Positions 26,405-34,097 of a DNA stretch of 64,000 nucleotides are shown in pieces. How positions within the stretch are numbered: the stretch's first letter is position 1; each line of letters begins with the position of its first letter. The DNA comes from Parasegetibacter sp. NRK P23 (GTDB lineage Bacteria; Bacteroidota; Bacteroidia; Chitinophagales; Chitinophagaceae), in assembly GCF_023721715.1 (NCBI RefSeq), contig NZ_JAMDLG010000001.1, forward strand, positions 747,889 through 811,888. Direction: 5' to 3'. Made by a program: the position numbers and the translations under genes. The notes below the pieces were generated by a model, which saw only the letters and a program-made list of their open reading frames with translations, searched no databases and was not told the origin of the DNA.

Positions 26405-27028
26405 ATGCAACTGGTTGTGCTTGCCAATGCCATTCAAAAGGAACAATGGGCCGGAAAGGAGCATCCTTCCGTTCAATGGATTACGGAACCCGATGAACTG
26501 GCTGCTTTCAAAGCGGATGTATACATTGATATGCTGTTTGAGCACGAACCCCAACGGGTAGCCCTGCTCAACGCGGTTGCTCCCGCTACGGTTATTGTGA
26601 ACGCCGTGGCACTCACAGGCGCTGAACTTCCAGCCTCATTTGTACGCTTCAACGGATGGCCAGGCGCTGAAAAGAACCCCGCCGTGGAAATTGCCGGAAA
26701 TGATGACAGGATTGAGATGGCGGCAGCCGCATTTGAATTGTTGCAGAAACGGGTGATTAAGGTGCCCGATGTTCCGGGCATGATCGCCCCGCGCACTATC
26801 GCCATGATTGTAAACGAAGCATATTTCGCCTGGGGTGAAGGCGTGAGCACGAAAGCTGAAATTGATACCGCCATGCAACTGGGCACCAATTATCCTTACG
26901 GACCATTCGCCTGGAGTGAACAGATCGGGCTGGAAAAAATTTACCGGCTCCTGCAGCAACTCGCGGCCACAGATGAACGATATTTGCCTGCTCCGGCAAT
27001 GGAACTGGAAATGAACTCCCGACTATGA
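26405..27028 (+). CDS. 3-hydroxyacyl-CoA dehydrogenase C-terminal domain protein, N-terminally reduced
   Basis: A 207-residue protein whose second half matches the helical 3HCDH C-terminal domain: KVPDVPGMIAPRTIAMIVNEAYFAWGEGV around residues 118-146, followed by DTAMQLGTNYPYGPFAWSEQIGL. The first half is shorter than a normal NAD-binding domain and has no GxGxxG motif, although FNGWPG near residue 80 resembles the family end of that domain. It is probably not an NAD-dependent dehydrogenase in the usual way. Its stop codon overlaps the start of tsaB (ATGA), so the two are translationally coupled. This coupling to a tRNA-modification gene is unexplained. Confidence 0.75.
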   Translation: MQLVVLANAIQKEQWAGKEHPSVQWITEPDELAAFKADVYIDMLFEHEPQRVALLNAVAPATVIVNAVALTGAELPASFVRFNGWPGAEKNPAVEIAGNDDRIEMAAAAFELLQKRVIKVPDVPGMIAPRTIAMIVNEAYFAWGEGVSTKAEIDTAMQLGTNYPYGPFAWSEQIGLEKIYRLLQQLAATDERYLPAPAMELEMNSRL

Positions 27029-27711
27029 TTCTACTGATTGATACCGCCCTCTCCTCCGCACACGTAAGCCTGGCCAGCGAAGGCAGGATCGTGGCCACGA
27101 AAACCAGCGCGAACCAGAAAGAACACGCTTCCTTCATTCAACCCGCCATCGCGGAACTTTTAAAAGAAACGGGTACAACATGGGAAGCCATAAAAGCCGT
27201 GGCGGTAAGCAATGGCCCCGGATCTTATACGGGGCTACGGGTAGGACTGGCAACAGCGAAAGGCATCTGCTTCGCCAGAAATATCCCGTTGATCTGCCTC
27301 AGTACCCTCCGCATTGTGGCCGGTGCATGGCTCGCAGAAAATAAACATGATAAAAATCACTCATTTTTCGTGGTGCCGATGATTGATGCCCGCAGAATGG
27401 AGGTATACACCGCGGTTTATGATCAGGATATGAATGAAGTCGTTGGGCCTTCGGCACTCATTCTTTCAGAAGAAAGTTATCGTGATCAGCTAGATGCGCA
27501 TCCCACCTATTTTATCGGTGACGGCAGCCCCAAATGGGCAAACTTATGCACACAAACGACCGCTTCTTTCCCTACAAACACGCAGGAAACCGCATTTTAT
27601 ATGGCCCTGATGGCCACCGAATCCTTTAATATGCAGGATTTTAACGATTTGGCCTATGCTGAACCATTCTATATCAAGGACTTCCATACCACAGCTCTAT
27701 CCAAGCGGTAA
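27025..27711 (+). CDS. tsaB: tRNA threonylcarbamoyladenosine biosynthesis protein TsaB
   Basis: A 228-residue ASKHA-fold partner of TsaD, needed for the t6A modification of tRNAs reading ANN codons. The N-terminal ILLIDTALSSAHVSL and the diagnostic VSNGPGSYTGLRVGLATAKG (about residues 60-80) are clear. Length fits. The ATG overlaps the previous stop codon by four bases. Confidence 0.95.
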   Translation: MILLIDTALSSAHVSLASEGRIVATKTSANQKEHASFIQPAIAELLKETGTTWEAIKAVAVSNGPGSYTGLRVGLATAKGICFARNIPLICLSTLRIVAGAWLAENKHDKNHSFFVVPMIDARRMEVYTAVYDQDMNEVVGPSALILSEESYRDQLDAHPTYFIGDGSPKWANLCTQTTASFPTNTQETAFYMALMATESFNMQDFNDLAYAEPFYIKDFHTTALSKR

Positions 27712-27749
27712 CGATTCGTTAAAATCTTAACAATTCGGGATCAGGGTTG

Positions 27750-27757
27750 TATCTTTG
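27750..27757 (+). promoter_or_regulatory. Minus-7 promoter box of the arsR gene
   Basis: TATCTTTG fits TAnnTTTG. The start of transcription would be near 27764 and the arsR ATG is at 27812. Confidence 0.55.
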
Positions 27758-27811
27758 CGAGGATATTCTAATGTATAACCGATATAGGAAAAATTTAATA
27801 TCTTATTTACG

Positions 27812-28162
27812 ATGATTACCTCTGCGCCGTATTCGATGATTTTGAACGCATCCGGAAAGGAAGAAAATGCTGTGAAGCTGGATTTCATCAATCTGAAGAA
27901 AGCAGCCCTCGTGCTCCGCTCCCTGAACCACAAACTCCGTCAGCAGATCCTGAAGTTGATTGATGAGAGCGGCAAAATGACCGTTACCGAAATATATGTA
28001 AAGCTCCGTCTCGAGCAATCCGTGGCCTCTCAGCACCTCGCTATTCTCCGCAGAGCGGGTATCGTGAACACTGAAAGAGACGGGAAATTCATTTATTACA
28101 CCGTAAATACAGCAAGAATCCAGGATATCAGCGCTTTTGTGGAACAACTGGTGGCGAAATAA
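27812..28162 (+). CDS. ArsR-family winged-helix regulator
   Basis: A 116-residue DNA-binding protein. The winged helix spans about residues 30-100, with LNHKLRQQILKLI, the recognition helix region EQSVASQHLAILRRAG, and the wing ERDGKFIYYTVN. It has no cysteine at all, so it cannot use the Cys metal site or the persulfide thiol switch known from some ArsR proteins such as BigR. It lies upstream of the CstB-like gene but has its own promoter and terminator, so whether it regulates that gene is open. Confidence 0.88.
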   Translation: MITSAPYSMILNASGKEENAVKLDFINLKKAALVLRSLNHKLRQQILKLIDESGKMTVTEIYVKLRLEQSVASQHLAILRRAGIVNTERDGKFIYYTVNTARIQDISAFVEQLVAK

Positions 28163-28183
28163 TCTCCGATTCGTACAAAATAT

Positions 28184-28216
28184 AGCGGAACTGGTCGAAA
28201 GGCGGTTCCGCTTTTT
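28184..28216 (+). terminator. Rho-independent terminator of the arsR gene
   Basis: Perfect 8-bp stem AGCGGAAC (28184-28191) with GTTCCGCT (28205-28212), then a run of T. Confidence 0.8.
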
Positions 28217-28228
28217 ATTTACAGAAGG

Positions 28229-28236
28229 TAAGTTTG
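28229..28236 (+). promoter_or_regulatory. Minus-7 promoter box of the CstB-like gene
   Basis: TAAGTTTG fits TAnnTTTG, 22 bases before the start codon at 28259. It shows that the gene is transcribed separately from arsR. Confidence 0.55.
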
Positions 28237-28258
28237 TGGAAATTACAAATTACAAGAT

Positions 28259-29665
28259 ATGTTTATAAAGCAACTATATACTTCCTGCCTCAGTGAGGCC
28301 GCCTATTACATTGAAAGTGAGGGCGAAGCAGCCGTGATTGACCCACTCCGGGAAACGGAACCCTACCTGACCCTGGCGGCAGAGCGGAAGGCCACCATCA
28401 AATATGTTTTTGAAACGCATTTCCACGCCGATTTCGTGAGCGGTCATATCGACCTGGGAAAGGCTACAGGCGCACCCATTGTTTTCGGTCCCAATACCGA
28501 AACACGCTACTCCATCCACAAAGCAAAAGACGGTGAGGTTTTCGAACTCGGCAAGGTGAGCATAGAAGTATTGCACACACCGGGACATACACTGGAATCC
28601 ACCTGCTACCTGTTGCGTGATGAGGCTGGTACGGCACATGCGATCTTCACCGGCGATACTTTATTTGTGGGCGATGTTGGCCGCCCCGACCTGAGCAGCG
28701 GCAACCTTTCCAGGGAGGAACTGGCATCCATGATGTACGATTCCCTTCAAAACAAAATTCTGCCCCTGCCCGATTCCGTACTGCTGTACCCGGCGCATGG
28801 CCCAGGCAGTAGTTGCGGGAAAAACCTCGGCCCCAATACGCACAGCACCATTGGCGACGAAAAACAATCCAATTATGCCCTGCAACCACAGAGCAGGGAA
28901 GATTTTATAAAGGCCGTTACCGACGGACTTACCGCCCCCCCGCAGTATTTCCCGATCAACGCGCGCATCAACAAAGAAGGGTACGATCCTATTCATGAAG
29001 TACTTGAAAAAGGACTTACGCCCCTTGATCCCGCCCAGGTGAAAACCCTCTCGAAAGAAACGGATGCGATTATCCTGGATACACGTCCCGGCGGCGTTTT
29101 CATGGAGGGATTCGTGCCTGGCTCCATATTCATCGGGTTGGAAGGCCGCTTCGCGGAATGGGCCGGCAGCCTGCTTCCTTTCCACCAGCCGTTGATCATT
29201 GTGGCGGAAGCCGGAAAAGAAGAAGAATCTGTACTCCGGCTGGCCCGCGTTGGATTCGACCAGTTCCTCGGTTACCTGAAAGGCGGTTTTGAAGCCTGGA
29301 GAGATGCCGGTAACACTGTTGATATGGTCATCAATATTGAAGCCGACGAGTTCGCGATGGATATCCCCTTCGATGAAAACATGGTGGTGATGGATGTGCG
29401 CAAGGAAATGGAATACGCCGATGGGCATGTAAAAGATGCCGTGAATGTTCCGCTGGATACAATGATGGACCTGGCTACGCTGGCCCAGGTAGAAGAAAAC
29501 GATAATGTTTACCTGCATTGCGCCAGCGGCTACCGCAGCGTAATTGCCGCCTCGCTGATGAAAAGACAGGGTATCCATAACATCCGAAATATTGCCGGAG
29601 GATATAAAGCCATTAAAGAACAGGAGAAGATTGAGATTGTGAAAGACAGCAGTGTGTTGAATTAA
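28259..29665 (+). CDS. CstB-like persulfide dioxygenase-rhodanese fusion
   Basis: A 468-residue sulfur-oxidising enzyme. Residues about 1-240 form a metallo-beta-lactamase-fold persulfide dioxygenase: THFHADFVSGH near residue 60, LHTPGHTLES near 105, FTGDTLFVGDVGRPD near 130, and PAHGPGSSCG near 180. A first rhodanese domain follows (about 265-350), lacking the catalytic Cys (its loop reads VAEAGKEEES). The second rhodanese domain (about 370-465) has the active loop HCASGYRS with Cys421. This order, dioxygenase-pseudorhodanese-rhodanese, matches CstB, which converts low-molecular-weight persulfides to thiosulfate. No sulfide:quinone oxidoreductase gene is next to it. Confidence 0.92.
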   Translation: MFIKQLYTSCLSEAAYYIESEGEAAVIDPLRETEPYLTLAAERKATIKYVFETHFHADFVSGHIDLGKATGAPIVFGPNTETRYSIHKAKDGEVFELGKVSIEVLHTPGHTLESTCYLLRDEAGTAHAIFTGDTLFVGDVGRPDLSSGNLSREELASMMYDSLQNKILPLPDSVLLYPAHGPGSSCGKNLGPNTHSTIGDEKQSNYALQPQSREDFIKAVTDGLTAPPQYFPINARINKEGYDPIHEVLEKGLTPLDPAQVKTLSKETDAIILDTRPGGVFMEGFVPGSIFIGLEGRFAEWAGSLLPFHQPLIIVAEAGKEEESVLRLARVGFDQFLGYLKGGFEAWRDAGNTVDMVINIEADEFAMDIPFDENMVVMDVRKEMEYADGHVKDAVNVPLDTMMDLATLAQVEENDNVYLHCASGYRSVIAASLMKRQGIHNIRNIAGGYKAIKEQEKIEIVKDSSVLN

Positions 29666-29686
29666 TTTTTCCCCCCTGAATATATG

Positions 29687-29721
29687 AAATCCCTCATGGT
29701 TATTTCCGTGGGGGATTTTTT
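29687..29721 (+). terminator. Rho-independent terminator of the CstB-like gene
   Basis: AAATCCCTCATGG (29687-29699) pairs with the segment ending GGGGGATTT (29706-29718), with two G-T pairs, followed by TTT. Confidence 0.78.
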
Positions 29722-29807
29722 ATTGAATGAGTTTCCGAAGTCCTTCAAACCTCTTAAAACAGTACCGCAATAAATAACGATTTCACTCAGCATAGTAATA
29801 AAAGGAG

Positions 29808-30680
29808 CTATTCTCCGCTACGATATTTCTCCCAATCATGTTTCCACCTGCGGTGGCTCCACAACCAGTTCTCCGGCTGCCGACGAATATTATCTTCCAG
29901 GTAACGGACAAACTTTGTGGTCAATTCACCTTCTGGTGTATCCGCAGGGTTTTCTTCCACCAGTTCCAGCACACAATTGTAATACCCGCGTTTCAATTTT
30001 TCGAAGCGGGCAAAAACGACGGGAATATTGTGTAGCCTGGCATTCTTCTCGGGACCTTTCACAAAAGGCGCCATCTTCGAAAAGAACATATGCCAGTAAG
30101 CCTTGTTCGGATCGGAAGGGTTCTGATCTGCCACCAGGCCCATGATGTATTGTGTATGCCTGTACGGCAGCATTTCCTGGCGCATGTTCCTCGCCGATAG
30201 CAGGATGGTGCCGCTTTTTTTCCGGAAGTATTTGAATAGCCTGTCTATGGCTTTGCTGGAGATTGGCTGGTAAACGCCGAGTAAAGTAAATTGCCCATTC
30301 TGGCCGAAGGCCACATTGGCCCACTCCCAGTTGAACTGATGTCCCAGGTGCACATGGCAACTTTTGCCTTTTGCATACAGTTCCGGCAACGGACCATAAT
30401 CCATCCTGAAACGCTTCTGCAAGGTTCGTTTGCTCATGGAAAGCAGTTTCACCGCTTCCAGCCAGTTGTCGATGAAAGCCCGGTAAAACCGGCGGGCGAT
30501 TTTTATTCTTTCCGCTTCGCTTTTTTCAGGGAACGCGATCGCCAGGTTCTGCAGCACTACTTTTTTGCGGTAACCAAAAACATAATACACCAGCACATAT
30601 ATAAAATCGGCCAGCCCGTACAACAACCAGAAAGGGAGCAGGGAAATGCCGTAGAAAAAGCCGAGTATCAGGTAATACAT
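29808..30680 (-). CDS. Lysophospholipid/lipid A acyltransferase family protein (LpxL/HtrB-like)
   Basis: A 290-residue membrane-anchored acyltransferase. A hydrophobic N-terminus (about residues 1-35) precedes the HX4E catalytic motif, seen as GHQFNWE near residue 113, and further LpxL-type blocks LGVYQPIS and LVADQNPSDPNKAYWHMFF. Members add secondary acyl chains to lipid A at the inner membrane, or acylate related lipids. It is downstream of nadB with a 20-bp gap, at the end of a long minus-strand series. Confidence 0.86.
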   Translation of the reverse strand: MYYLILGFFYGISLLPFWLLYGLADFIYVLVYYVFGYRKKVVLQNLAIAFPEKSEAERIKIARRFYRAFIDNWLEAVKLLSMSKRTLQKRFRMDYGPLPELYAKGKSCHVHLGHQFNWEWANVAFGQNGQFTLLGVYQPISSKAIDRLFKYFRKKSGTILLSARNMRQEMLPYRHTQYIMGLVADQNPSDPNKAYWHMFFSKMAPFVKGPEKNARLHNIPVVFARFEKLKRGYYNCVLELVEENPADTPEGELTTKFVRYLEDNIRRQPENWLWSHRRWKHDWEKYRSGE

Positions 30681-30700
30681 GCGCTAAAGTTAATGGTGCG

Positions 30701-32299
30701 TTACAGCACAATGTTTTGCAGCAGTTCCGATTTGCCGGGGAAATCCGTGTTGAAATGAAGTCCCCTACTCTCTTTCCGGAACTGGGCGCCTTTCACAATC
30801 AGATAGCCCACGGTGATGAGATTCCTCAATTCGCACAACTGCGGGGAAAGCACGCTGCTTTCGTACAACAGTTCGGTTTCCTCGTGCAGCAGGTCGAGTC
30901 TTTTGCTGGCGCGCTGCAAACGGATGCTGTTGCGCACGATCCCGACATAGTCGCTCATGATAGACTGCAATTCCTTTAAACTCTGCGTGATCAGGATCAT
31001 TTCGCCGGGTTGTGCCGTGCCTGCCGCGTTCCAATCAGGAATATCATTTCTGAAGGAAAGCCGGTCTATATTTTCAATACTGTCCAGGTAGCAACGGTGC
31101 GAGAACACCATGGCTTCCAGCAGCGAATTGGAGGCAAGACGGTTGGCACCATGCAGGCCGGTGGAAGCGCATTCTCCAGCGGCGTACAGGTTCAGGATCG
31201 AGGTTCTCCCGAGTAGGTCGGTTTTAATACCACCACAACTGTAATGGGCCGCGGGCGCGACGGGGATCATCTGTTGGGCCACATCGATCCCGATGGAACG
31301 GCATTTTTCGTTGATGTTCGGGAAATGATCGCGGAACTTCTCCATATCCATGTGCCGGCAATCAAGGTAAACATGTTCGGTACCGTTGATCTTCATTTCG
31401 GAGTCGATGGCACGGGCCACGATATCCCTTGGTGCGAGGTCCTTTCTTTCATCATACTTCTCCATGAAGGCCTCACCTGCTTTGTTGCGCAGGATACCGC
31501 CATCACCGCGAACGGCTTCGGTAATCAGGAACGACGGGCTTACGCCCGGTTCGTACAATGCGGTGGGGTGAAACTGGATGAACTCCATGTTCTCGATCCT
31601 TCCCTTGGCCCGGTAAACCATGGCAACCCCGTCGCCGGTGGCTATCACAGGGTTGGTCGTGCTTCTGTACACCTGCCCGTTTCCTCCTGTGGCCAGCAGG
31701 GTAACTTTCGCAATGATCTTTTCAATGCGGTTGCTTTCCTGGTTCAATACATATACGCCGTAACAGGTGATATCAGGCGTGGCTTTAGTGACCAGGTAAC
31801 CCAGGTGGTGCTGGGTGATCAGGTCCACCACGAAACAGTGTTTAATGAACCGGATGTTCGGTGTTTTTCCCACGGCTTCCAGCAGGGCCCGCTCCATCTC
31901 CTTCCCGGTGACATCTTTGTGGTGGAGAATTCGGAATTCTGAGTGTCCTCCTTCCTTTCCCAATTTAAAATCACCATCGGGTTCCTTGTCGAAGCGGGCG
32001 CCCCATTCAATGATCTCCCGGATGCGTTCGGGCCCTTCTTTCACCACGATTTCCACGGTTTCCGGGTTACACAATCCGTCTCCGGCAACCAGTGTATCCT
32101 GGATGTGTTTTTCGAAACTGTCATTCTCCAGGTCGGTTACGCCAGCGATGCCACCCTGTGCATATTTTGTATTCGTTTCGTCGGCCACGGTTTTGGTGAT
32201 CACCAATACCTGTTTTTCGGGAAACTGCTGCGCCACTTTAAGGGCATACGTCAGGCCTGCAATGCCGGAGCCTATCACTAAAAAATCTGTCTGCATCAT
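30701..32299 (-). CDS. nadB: L-aspartate oxidase
   Basis: A 532-residue FAD enzyme that oxidises L-aspartate to iminoaspartate in NAD synthesis. The FAD-binding GSGIAGLTYALK is near residue 8. Other family blocks are TKYAQGGIAGV near 45, HHKDVTGKEMERALL near 120, FIQFHPTALY near 240, AAHYSCGGIKTDLLGRTS near 350 and AAGECASTGLHGANRLASNSLLEA near 372. The second Met (32296) is an equally possible start. Partner genes nadA and nadC are not in the window. It overlaps neither neighbour. Confidence 0.96.
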   Translation of the reverse strand: MMQTDFLVIGSGIAGLTYALKVAQQFPEKQVLVITKTVADETNTKYAQGGIAGVTDLENDSFEKHIQDTLVAGDGLCNPETVEIVVKEGPERIREIIEWGARFDKEPDGDFKLGKEGGHSEFRILHHKDVTGKEMERALLEAVGKTPNIRFIKHCFVVDLITQHHLGYLVTKATPDITCYGVYVLNQESNRIEKIIAKVTLLATGGNGQVYRSTTNPVIATGDGVAMVYRAKGRIENMEFIQFHPTALYEPGVSPSFLITEAVRGDGGILRNKAGEAFMEKYDERKDLAPRDIVARAIDSEMKINGTEHVYLDCRHMDMEKFRDHFPNINEKCRSIGIDVAQQMIPVAPAAHYSCGGIKTDLLGRTSILNLYAAGECASTGLHGANRLASNSLLEAMVFSHRCYLDSIENIDRLSFRNDIPDWNAAGTAQPGEMILITQSLKELQSIMSDYVGIVRNSIRLQRASKRLDLLHEETELLYESSVLSPQLCELRNLITVGYLIVKGAQFRKESRGLHFNTDFPGKSELLQNIVL

Positions 32300-32304
32300 C
32301 CGTA

Positions 32305-33102
32305 TTAATATTCCAGGGTGAAGGCGCCTGATTTGGGGTCTTCGATCATTTTGTCCAGCGAGTACTTAATAGTTACGGTACGTTTGTCGGCTGAAAGTTC
32401 TACAGCTTCACCGGTTGTTTTCTTTGCCGGCCTGGGCAGCCTGATGATGGTGCTGATTTTTACAGCACCCAGCATGGCACTCATCTGTTGCATCTGCGCG
32501 AAAGATTCATCGCTCTTCAGTTTTTCAATTGCTGATTCATCTAACACGGTACGTTCAATTTTGCCGTTTGTGAAGTTGGTCTTGTAAATATTTTGCAGCA
32601 TGTTCAGTTTGTCGAGCTCTTTCTTCTCACCTTCTTCTTCACCTTCTTCTTCATCTTCTTCTTTTTTCTGATCCAACACTTTGTTCATCACTTTCGCGAA
32701 GCTTTCCTGGTTGGCGGGGTCCCAGGTCTTGTTCAGGTCGGCCAATGTTTTATAAGGGAACTGGAAATTCATTTTGAAGATTTTCTCTTCCATCTTCATT
32801 TTCATCGTCATCTTTCCGTTTTCCAGCAATGCTTTTTGTTCGGCGGAAAGTTCAGAAGCCGTATCGGTAAAGCTTTTAAAATAGATAGTGGTGTCCTGCA
32901 TTTTGGCGAATTCAGGATTATTTTTCATTTCTTCTTCTCCACCCATGGCGGCTACCATTTCAAATAGTTTTCCCATGTCCATGTTCATATCAAACACCAC
33001 GGAGTTATCGGCAGCGATGGTATATTCTTCAGACATTTCATAACAACCCGTAAAGCCAATGGCGATACAGAGGATAAGGAATAAGGAGGTTAATTTTTTC
33101 AT
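32305..33102 (-). CDS. Putative lipoprotein, unknown function
   Basis: A 265-residue predicted lipoprotein with a signal ending in GFTGC (Cys near residue 20). The sequence has many Met and Lys residues (KMTMKMKMEEKIFKMNF) and a very acidic stretch, KKEEDEEEGEEEGEKKELD, near residue 160. No enzyme motif was recognised. It is 5 bp from nadB and 21 bp after the aldose epimerase gene on the same strand. Similar lipoproteins are common in Bacteroidota but have no assigned role. Confidence 0.75.
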   Translation of the reverse strand: MKKLTSLFLILCIAIGFTGCYEMSEEYTIAADNSVVFDMNMDMGKLFEMVAAMGGEEEMKNNPEFAKMQDTTIYFKSFTDTASELSAEQKALLENGKMTMKMKMEEKIFKMNFQFPYKTLADLNKTWDPANQESFAKVMNKVLDQKKEEDEEEGEEEGEKKELDKLNMLQNIYKTNFTNGKIERTVLDESAIEKLKSDESFAQMQQMSAMLGAVKISTIIRLPRPAKKTTGEAVELSADKRTVTIKYSLDKMIEDPKSGAFTLEY

Positions 33103-33123
33103 TGTGAGGTGTGTTGTATTTGA

Positions 33124-34071
33124 TTAAAATTGAATGCCGGTTTCGTAGGTTACGGAAAACTGTTTGCTGGTGCCTGGTTCCAGCACCACCAATCCCATAT
33201 TGTTGTTGAAGCAATCGGGCGCGCCGCTCAGGTTCTCGATGGCGATGCTGTTGCGGTGTGGCGGAATGTACATTTGAAGGAAGGGGTAATTTTCATCGGG
33301 ATGAAAACGCACGAAAACACCGTTTTCCGGGTTATGCAATACAGGTGCATGTTGCGCTTCCTGGTCGAGGATAAAGCAGTTGTCAAGTTCAATATCAGCG
33401 AGTGGTTCCGCCTCCTGGAATTTGTTGTAAGGAAGGACTTTACCTGTCGGAATCAGTCTTTCATTAAACTCAACGATACCTTTCCCTTTAAAATTTAACG
33501 TCCAGTTGTTGGCTTTTCCGCCCAACTGGAAATAAGGATGCCACCCATCGGTCAAGGGAATTTTGTGTTCATCATCATTGATGACCTCGGTGGTGAGGGT
33601 GAGTTTATTACCAACCAATGCATAGGAGATACGGCAGGTATAGGTCCAGGGGTAGCCACTGTCCTGTTTGTCGTAGTGGTACACGAAAACAGCTTCCGCC
33701 GCGGAATCTGTCTGGGATGCTTCCAGGTGAAAAGGCTTGTTGTACAACAAACCATGAATGGCGTTGCCATCACCGAATTTGGTATCGAATTCCAGCGTTC
33801 TGCCTTCAAAGGTATAAACACCTTTTTCGATGCGGCAGGCGAAGGGAGAAAGTTTACTGCTTTTGAAAGAAGTACCCAGGTCGGCCCGGATATCATCCAG
33901 GTCCGCATAGTTGGCGATTACATTGAACGAAGCGCCGTTTACTTGCAGGTTCAGTTCGTGTAACATCGCGCCGAAGGCCGGTAGAATAACAGCGGAAGTA
34001 TTTGCAGCCGAATCGGAAAGCACGATTTTATCTAATCCGTTCTCCTGAATGTGTTGTACAGAAAATTGCAT
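33124..34071 (-). CDS. Aldose 1-epimerase family protein
   Basis: A 315-residue galactose mutarotase-like protein with a beta-sandwich fold. It shows FACRIEKGVYTFEGRTLEF near residue 80, NAIHGLLYNKPF with the acid His near 107, and DGWHPYFQLGG with the second His near 190. It interconverts sugar anomers; the natural sugar is not clear. An upstream in-frame ATG (34089) and a TTG (34101, overlapping the ispG stop) exist; the chosen start MQFSVQHIQ matches family openings. Confidence 0.85.
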   Translation of the reverse strand: MQFSVQHIQENGLDKIVLSDSAANTSAVILPAFGAMLHELNLQVNGASFNVIANYADLDDIRADLGTSFKSSKLSPFACRIEKGVYTFEGRTLEFDTKFGDGNAIHGLLYNKPFHLEASQTDSAAEAVFVYHYDKQDSGYPWTYTCRISYALVGNKLTLTTEVINDDEHKIPLTDGWHPYFQLGGKANNWTLNFKGKGIVEFNERLIPTGKVLPYNKFQEAEPLADIELDNCFILDQEAQHAPVLHNPENGVFVRFHPDENYPFLQMYIPPHRNSIAIENLSGAPDCFNNNMGLVVLEPGTSKQFSVTYETGIQF

Positions 34072-34097
34072 GTATTGTTTTTGAAGCATAAATATAA

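Noticed and set aside
28661-29578. 305-residue minus-strand frame opposite the CstB-like gene
   Set aside because: Antisense to a gene with complete catalytic motifs; composition is His/Phe-rich as expected for a mirror frame.
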